64,000 nt of DNA. It comes from Earliella scabrosa. Lineage: Eukaryota; Basidiomycota; Agaricomycetes; Polyporales; Polyporaceae. The stretch lies in contig JABYQQ010000008.1 in assembly GCA_022605405.1 (NCBI GenBank), forward strand, positions 1,240,001 through 1,304,000, read 5' to 3'. Position 1 is the stretch's first letter. Each line of letters begins with the position of its first letter. Position numbers and translations under genes: made by a program. The notes below the pieces were generated by a model. It saw only the letters and a list, made by a program, of their open reading frames with translations. It did no database searches and was not told the DNA's origin. Positions 58,276 through 64,000 of this stretch are shown here, one piece after another.

Positions 58276-58869
58276 ATGCTATTCTCACACCTAATCATCG
58301 CTCTCTCCGTCTCGTTCGCCCCGCTGGCGCAGGGTCGCCCAGCCCGCCAGCCCGCCGCCTCCTCCTCCCCGGACCAGCACCAGAACCAGAACCACGCCTC
58401 AGTCGAGCCCGGCACGCTGCTCGGACGGCGGTACGTCGTTCAAGAACACCGCGAGCCCACTCGCCTCCCCCGCGCCGTCTACGCGGGCTATGCGTCCCCC
58501 GCCGGCTACCGCACCGCCGAGGCCCCGCGCCATTCGAAGCCCTTCGCGCAGTACCTCGCTGAGCGCGGACGGCGGGCGGACGGCGGGGAGGGTGCGGACT
58601 CGAACCTCGTCTCGCATGTCGGCCCGTTCGCGCCCCCTGCGCCCCCCGTTGAGCCTGCGCAGCCCGCTAGGCCGTACGTCGCGGTCGCCGAACCCACTGC
58701 ACCTTCTGCACCACCTGCGCCTGTGTACAATACGACGGGTCCTGTGCTTAACGCGCAGACCAACTCGACCTCGACCTCGGTGGAGCCGAAGAAGACGAAG
58801 AGCGCGAAGGGCAAGTCGAAGGTGGTGACGCACAAGGAGGGGAAGGTTGGCGGGCAGAGTTCTAGTTAA
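58276..58869 (+). CDS. Small secreted Pro/Ala-rich protein, unknown function
   Basis: A single-exon frame of 197 codons. It begins with a clear signal peptide (MLFSHLIIALSVSFAPLAQG), then low-complexity Pro/Ala/Ser sequence with Tyr-rich patches (RLPRAVYAGYASPAGYRT), a Pro-rich stretch (FAPPAPPVEPAQPARP), an NTTGPVLNAQTNSTSTS segment with possible N-glycosylation sites, and a Lys-rich end (KKTKSAKGKSKVVTHKEG). There are no cysteines. I do not recognise a family. The composition suggests a wall-associated or disordered secreted protein (inference). Confidence 0.65.
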   Translation: MLFSHLIIALSVSFAPLAQGRPARQPAASSSPDQHQNQNHASVEPGTLLGRRYVVQEHREPTRLPRAVYAGYASPAGYRTAEAPRHSKPFAQYLAERGRRADGGEGADSNLVSHVGPFAPPAPPVEPAQPARPYVAVAEPTAPSAPPAPVYNTTGPVLNAQTNSTSTSVEPKKTKSAKGKSKVVTHKEGKVGGQSSS

Positions 58870-59433
58870 GGGATGATTGGTGGGATGGTGCGCACAGGGC
58901 GGGACGGTGTGGTGGACGCGATACGAAAGTAACATAGTAATGTCTGGTTCATGACCGATGACCACCATAGACCCCCACTCTGTGTTCTTGTTGTATCAAT
59001 AGACGGATCACCCTCTCAAGTTGCGCGCGCGTGTCGTTGCGATATGGTTCGCAGGAGCATGCTGGATGACGTCAGCGAGCGTTCATGGTCGACGTCCTGG
59101 GCTGGGATGGTTCACATGCTAGTTGCTTAGAACGTTGAAGCTTTGAAGGTTTGAAAGTAGGACGGGTATGTCACGTTTGAGCGTATTTGAGACTTTCGTG
59201 CTTACTGTCACGGGCGGATCACAGAAACACTGAGTGGTGTCATCGGGCTGTCGAGCAACTTTGCGAAGGCGGTAAGTACTGCGAATCTCGCTGAGGTTAA
59301 ACCGTACTAGTAACGTTGGTCTTCTTCTGTATTGCCAGACGACACCAGAGAATAATCGTTGCTGGCTGGTGAAAAGGAAGGTATGTACTTCCCAGTAACT
59401 CAGGTCAACGCACGACCTGACACCATATCGCCG
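58870..59433. other. Intergenic stretch before the conserved unknown gene
   Basis: No coding signature. The right end may include an upstream non-coding exon of the next gene; GTATGT at about 59380 is a donor-like site. Confidence 0.45.
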
Positions 59434-60231
59434 ATGGCCACGACCTTGAACGTAGAGATGCCAGTAGCAGTAAATGAAACAACGGACACTTTCAACGAGG
59501 AGCCTGTGCCAGGGCCCTCGGATAGTCCACAACCTCCCAAGGTTGTTCGGGCACTATCACCGGCGCAGGAACGGAAGCTAGTCGACTACCTCGAAGACCG
59601 CTTCCTCGACGTGACCAGGAACTACAAGAAACGGTTCGTGCTCACACACCACCCATCGGGATTTGGCAGAGGCTAACGCCCCCTCGCGCGCAGTTCAGAC
59701 CCGTCCTCGACGCTCGCCACGCTCGCCACCTACCTCGAGGCCACACACCACATGCTCTCGCTCATTCTCCAAATCCCGCCCGTCGACCCGTCCACACCGC
59801 TCCGCACTTCCCTCCTCCTCCGCCTCACCGGCGAGGTCCTCCAGGCAGTCCCGGGTTACGTTCCCGACATGGCGGCGCTCCCGCTCCTCCTCGCCTGGCT
59901 CGCCGACCTCGACGGTGGCTGGCTCGCTGTCCTCCGCGCCCAGGCGTGGGACCCAGACGCGTGCGTCGGCGTCGACACAGAACTCCCCGAGGGCGCGCGC
60001 GCGTCGCCGATGAGCCAGACGGAGCGCACGCGCCTTCGCAGCCTGCTCCTCGGCGGCACGGACGCGCTCGAGGAGTGGCTCGAGCGACTCGATACGCAGG
60101 GGGAGCCGTTCGAGGTCGCGCTCGAGCGCGTGGGGCTCGAGCAGGCCTTCGACGAGCTCTTTGCGGGGACGCTGGCCGAGATGGGCGCGCTTGCTGGTTC
60201 GGACCCGCAAGGGATGGAGGGAACGTGCTGA
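59434..60231 (+). CDS. Conserved basidiomycete protein of unknown function
   Basis: Two exons with a short intron ending at the CGCGCAG near 59693 encode about 245 residues. The sequence runs MATTLNVEMPVAVNETT, then LSPAQERKLVDYLEDRFLDVTRNYKKR joined to SDPSSTLATLATYLEATHHMLSLILQIPPVDP, and LRTSLLLRLTGEVLQAVPGY (read as separate blocks). It is helical and leucine-rich, with GGTDALEEWLERLD near the end. The splice keeps frame, and the same arrangement looks like a conserved fungal protein, but I cannot assign a family or role. It is convergent with the tryptophanyl-tRNA synthetase gene, with only 62 bases between stop codons. Confidence 0.75.
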
Positions 60232-60293
60232 CACAGGAGGGAGGGGACGAATGGTGTATGTGTGTGTATTACGCTGTGCCTATTGTAGTCTAG

Positions 60294-62234
60294 CTATACG
60301 AGCCCGATGCGCGCCCGCACCTCGCTGAGGATGGGCCCTGAGATGCGCCTCGCTTTCGCCGCGCCCTCCTGAGCTACGCTCGCGAGGTAGGCCGTCTCCC
60401 CGCGGAGGCGCTCGAACTCCGCTCTCGGGCCTTTGATGAGCTCCTCGACGGCGTCCGCGACGTCTCCCTTGAGATGACCGTGGCCCTTGTCCGCGTACCG
60501 GGTTGCGACGACCTCGACCTGCTCGCCGGTACATGCTGCGAGGATGCTCAGCAGGTTCGCGGCGCCGGGGCGAGAGACGGGATCGTAGGTGATGCCGAGG
60601 GTCGAGTCGGTCACGGCGCCCTTGATTTTGTTGCGCACTTGGGAGGGGGTGTCGGTCAGAAGGATGCGCGAGTTGAGGTCGGGCGAGGACTTGGACATCT
60701 TGGATGATGGATCCTTGAGCGAGAGGACGCGGCAGGATGATGCTGAGGGCGTCGTGAAAGGGGTGCGACGGAGATAGACGACTGGACTACGTACTGACAA
60801 CATGACGTGGGAGGGGGAACATGGGCTTCTTGCCTTTGAAGGTGCGGTTGAAGCCTTCAGCAAGGTCTCGACAGAGCTCAATGTGCTGCTGCTGGTCCTC
60901 GCCCACAGGCACCTCGGTTGCGCTACGTCGACATGAGTCCCGTCGTGTTCACGCACACAAACGAGGCAACGCACCGGTAGGCCAGGACGTCGGCAGCTTG
61001 GAGGACGGGATAAGTGTAGAGACCCGCGTTGAGGAGCGATTCGTCGACTTCGGAGTCATCCCGCGCGTTGCGCGACGCGGCGAGTCTGGACTGCGGGAAC
61101 AACGCATATAGTTAGGCATCTGCTACGTTGTCCTTGGATTCGAGCTACTCGGTCACTATGCTCTTGTAACTGTCATCTGAGTACCCCGGCGGCCAGTAGT
61201 ATGCACATAGTAGGCCCAAGGCAATCTGAATGTGAGTGCCTCTGTCTGTCCACTGTGCGTCTTCAGGTCACAGCGAAGTGATGGTACCTCCATCCCGAGC
61301 GCATGCTGCAACTCCATTCACATGTGTGGCCTTCGTCACTCGGCCAACGGACCTGCCACATGGCAGTGAATGTCTGCGTAGCCTCGAAGAAGGCCCTGTG
61401 TACTGTGATGGGATATGCGCATATTGTATGGCGACGAGTCACCGTTGGGTCCCATGTCTATTGAAGACGCTCACTGCGCTGTTGTCTCGATTAGCAACGT
61501 AGGGAATGTCTTCAAGACAACCATAAAAGGCGGACGAGTGTAGGTACGGTACGCATTGTCTGAAGTCTCAGGACGTCTGGCTCTGTAGCGGCAGCGGGTG
61601 GCTCCCCTTGTATAGGTCACGGAGGGAGTAGCAGAGATCAAGTGCTTACCTTCCACGTCGTCATCCTCCGCAGTTTGCCCATGGGCGTGATGCAGTTGAG
61701 GATCCAAGCAAGCTCAGCATGGTCAGGGTTCTGCGTCCGGCGGGTCAGTGACCGACGCTCGAGGCTCTGGACGCGCACCTCACCTCGTCCTGATGGAAGA
61801 TGACTGACCGTTTGGGGTCCAAACCCACAGCAAGCAGAACGGCCAACATGTCCCTCCGCGACGCGCTCAGGGCCTTGGGGTCTTGAGGCAAAGTAAGGGC
61901 ATGCCATCCGACGATGGAGTATATGAGCTGGTCTTCTGGTGCAGCATCACGCTGCAGCTTGACCCAGTTGAGGAGTGCGCCTAGCAGATTTCCGAGCTGT
62001 GTGATGGTCACGACTCTGTCTGACCTGAGGTTGAGCATGCACGATGGAACGTACGTGAGGTATCCCGGTTGGCTGTATGCCAGAGAACACCACTCTTGGA
62101 CGCGCGCGAGCTTCTTGGACATCGCCGTGAGCGACGCTGAGGCCGCGCGTCGCAATCCTCCTGCTATGAGATGCGCGGCATGTCGAGGAGAGGATAGAGG
62201 AGGCACGGCGGACGTGCTGGTTGAGGAAAGACAT
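60294..62234 (-). CDS. MSW1: Mitochondrial tryptophanyl-tRNA synthetase
   Basis: The mitochondrial tryptophan-tRNA ligase, charging tRNA(Trp) for organellar translation. The ATG at 62234 opens a basic leader ([20 protein letters not shown]) that looks like a targeting peptide. Class I signatures are [16 protein letters not shown] as HIGH motif (split by an intron), [39 protein letters not shown] sequence, [16 protein letters not shown], then [51 protein letters not shown], and [12 protein letters not shown] as the KMSKS motif (read as separate blocks). The C-terminus ends RARIGLV. One intron, 61091-61651 (561 bases), is about ten times the usual length here. About 380 residues, normal for bacterial-type TrpRS. 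Confidence 0.93.
61091..61651 (-). other. Unusually long intron (561 nt) of the mitochondrial TrpRS gene
   Basis: Bounded by GTAAGC and CCCGCAG, between the TTWK and SRLAASRN exons. Other introns in the window are mostly 50-70 bases. No coding frame with a family signature or RNA gene was recognised inside. Confidence 0.75.
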
Positions 62235-62396
62235 GGACCGCAGCCTAGAGCGCGTCGAGCGCGTCGATGGTCGCGTTTTCGGAGTCCGAGGCGCACAGCC
62301 TGCTCTTTCCCAGAACCATCATCCCCGTGCTCGACGCTCTCCTCCTCTGGCTGAGGCTGGCTGGCTCGGTTCTCTGCCACATCTTGGGGCTCCCTA

Positions 62397-64000
62397 ATGG
62401 TCGGCTACGATGCGAGCTACGACGACTGGTTCGACGCGCCGGGCGGAGACGACTTCGAGGATGTGACGGAGCTGTTGGTTGCTGGGGCCCAAGGTGTGTC
62501 GCCTGACCGTCGCTCTGCGGGTCGTCGCGCACGACTGAACTCTGGGGACAGACATGGAACCCGAGGAGGTCATCCTCATGGACGGCTTTACGCTCATGGA
62601 CGCCATGAGTGCCTTCGAGGTGAGGCACAGCGCCGTGATCCTAGGGTCGGGAGCGACACCCCGCTCATACCTTCGGCCGCCCCCAGATCGGCGAGCCTCG
62701 CCTGGACAGCGGGATGGTTCTCGAGGAGCAACGGCGGCCGCCGTTCGACCCGCTCACGCCACTCTTGCCGGAGGAGGTCTGCTGGCTCCTGGACCGCAGC
62801 TTCGCGTGCGAGGTGAATGACCACGGTGTTTGCTGCTCTGTACATATCCAGAGTTTCATGTCGTCTTTTTCGTACCGTTGCAGATGGAATGGCATGCGGG
62901 GAAGACGCTCTCGCAGAGCGTGTTCACCATTCTCTTTGTGCACCATCTGCCAGACATCAACCCTGAGTACCTCGCGCCGGAGGAGGACGCGGACCCCGCG
63001 CGGCCGAGGTGGCTCGTTACCGTCGTTGTGAGAGCGGGCGTGCTCGGGATGCTCAAGTGCTGCGACCTCGCGTGGCGGGAGTTGTCCAAGAACAGAGTGC
63101 ATGACGTTAGTATCCCGAGACAGACTACGTGTGCAACAGCTCAAGGCGCGATCGCAGATCGAAGACTGGCAAGGCGAGAAGTGCGACGTGTCCCTGCTCG
63201 AAGGCATCAACGCCGAGATAATAGTCAACATGCTGGATGCAGCATGCGAGTGGGTGCGGCAGGCGAACCTGTCCGAAAACTACACCGAAGCAATATGCCA
63301 GAGGTTGATGTTGCGCAAGGTGCGCTGTCGGGCCGCCGCGCTCCAGGTAACTTGGTGGCTGATGCGCTCTGCAGAGTTTGATTGAGTTGTACAGACTCAA
63401 CCTACTCCGAGAGTCGACTGAGCTCGGGTTCCATATAGCCCTTGCTCGAGGTCTCCTACAGAATGTCCGGACAATGCAAACACCTCTGATACCTCCAGAC
63501 TCTCCGATTCATCTCGCAATTGATCCCTATATTGCCAGACGACTACCAAACTTCATGCCAATACGTGTTACAGAACTCCCTCCTCTGACGGAAACCTGGG
63601 ATACACTCGACGGCTTTTTGCAATATTGGCGAGACGTCGGACACCTAGTCAACTCACAGTCCATACTCAAGTGGGAGGTGCGATCAACGTTCTGTTCTCT
63701 ATGTCGATCAATCTGCCCGACGCTCAAGTATCTCTCAGGTCGCAGGTTCAGTTCGAAATGCTCTTTATATGAAGCCCCCGGCCTCGTTCCATCGATCGCT
63801 TGCGCAGGTTACTATCACCGCCTGCGAGTACTACCCTTCACGGACGCTGACTCATATTGCAGAGCTTATTCTTCGATCAAGGCGTCATTCTAGGCACCCA
63901 CAAGCAGATATGGCTTGTGGAGCAGTTCTTCTACGAGACGATGGGCCTGTCATACGCCACCATCCTCCAATATTTCGATCAAAGCGCTCCGGCGATGCAA
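62397..64000 (+). CDS. NAA35: NAA35/MAK10, NatC auxiliary subunit (3' end outside window)
   Basis: The large auxiliary subunit of the NatC N-terminal acetyltransferase (yeast Mak10), which anchors the complex on ribosomes. The first exon gives MVGYDASYDDWFDAPGGDDFEDVTELL, followed by AQ-DMEPEEVILMDGFTLMDAMSAFE joined to IGEPRLDSGM, the Mak10 signature (read as separate blocks). Later exons show PPFDPLTPLLPEEVCWLLDRSFACE, EWHAGKTLSQSVFTILFVHHL, LGMLKCCDLAWREL, and a long helical part with ELYRLNLLRESTELGFHIA. The frame is still open at FFYETMGLSYATILQYF at the right edge, so the gene is truncated by the window. All visible joins keep frame. Its start is only 162 bases from the divergent TrpRS start, so the two must share promoter sequence. 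Confidence 0.9.

Overview
The window is nuclear DNA of a filamentous basidiomycete, most likely an Agaricomycete of the polypore type. The evidence is genes broken by many 50-65 nt GT-AG introns, GC-rich third codon positions, and families typical of this group: fungal-type FunK1 kinases, DUF6533 membrane proteins, DUF6699 proteins, a cerato-platanin and a basidiomycete-style BTB protein. I found no bacterial operon, CRISPR array, tRNA or rRNA. Exon joins were read by eye from splice signals and reading frame.

Layout. 1-6.5 kb: the 3' part of a DUF6533 protein and an OPT-family peptide transporter. 8.2-11.1 kb: FunK1 kinase 1. 11.9-15.6 kb: two divergent DUF6699 genes. 16.2-22.1 kb: cerato-platanin, a CCDC124/Lso2-like ribosome factor, a BTB protein and calcipressin. 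23.4-34.1 kb: FunK1 kinases 2, 3 and 4 in tandem. 34.3-45.7 kb: an island of unrelated genes (SAM methyltransferase, YPT1/Rab1 GTPase, REV1 polymerase, a cysteine-rich receptor-like membrane protein). 46.3-52.1 kb: kinase 5 (minus) and kinase 6 (plus), head to head. 53.0-64.0 kb: NmrA-like protein, mitochondrial ribosomal protein mS33, SUV3 helicase, a small secreted protein, a conserved unknown, mitochondrial tryptophanyl-tRNA synthetase, and the start of NAA35/MAK10 at the right edge.

The notable system is the FunK1 group. All six members share one gene structure: four exons, with introns after the W that ends exon 1, before the A-H that precedes the catalytic loop, and before the GTWQF segment. 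They differ in catalytic residues, tails and N-termini. Kinases 4 and 5 sit in two roughly 3.2 kb inverted arms (about 31.11-34.31 and 46.08-49.37 kb) around the 11.8 kb island. Kinase 4 carries a premature stop and a lost upstream start; kinase 2 has changed its glycine loop, HRD and GTW motifs; the others look intact. GTCACGC/GCGTGAC inverted repeats lie upstream of kinases 1, 4 and 5. This reads as a locally expanding family undergoing birth and decay beside essential genes.

The right third holds three genes of mitochondrial expression (mS33, SUV3, mitochondrial TrpRS), two of them sharing a short divergent promoter region.
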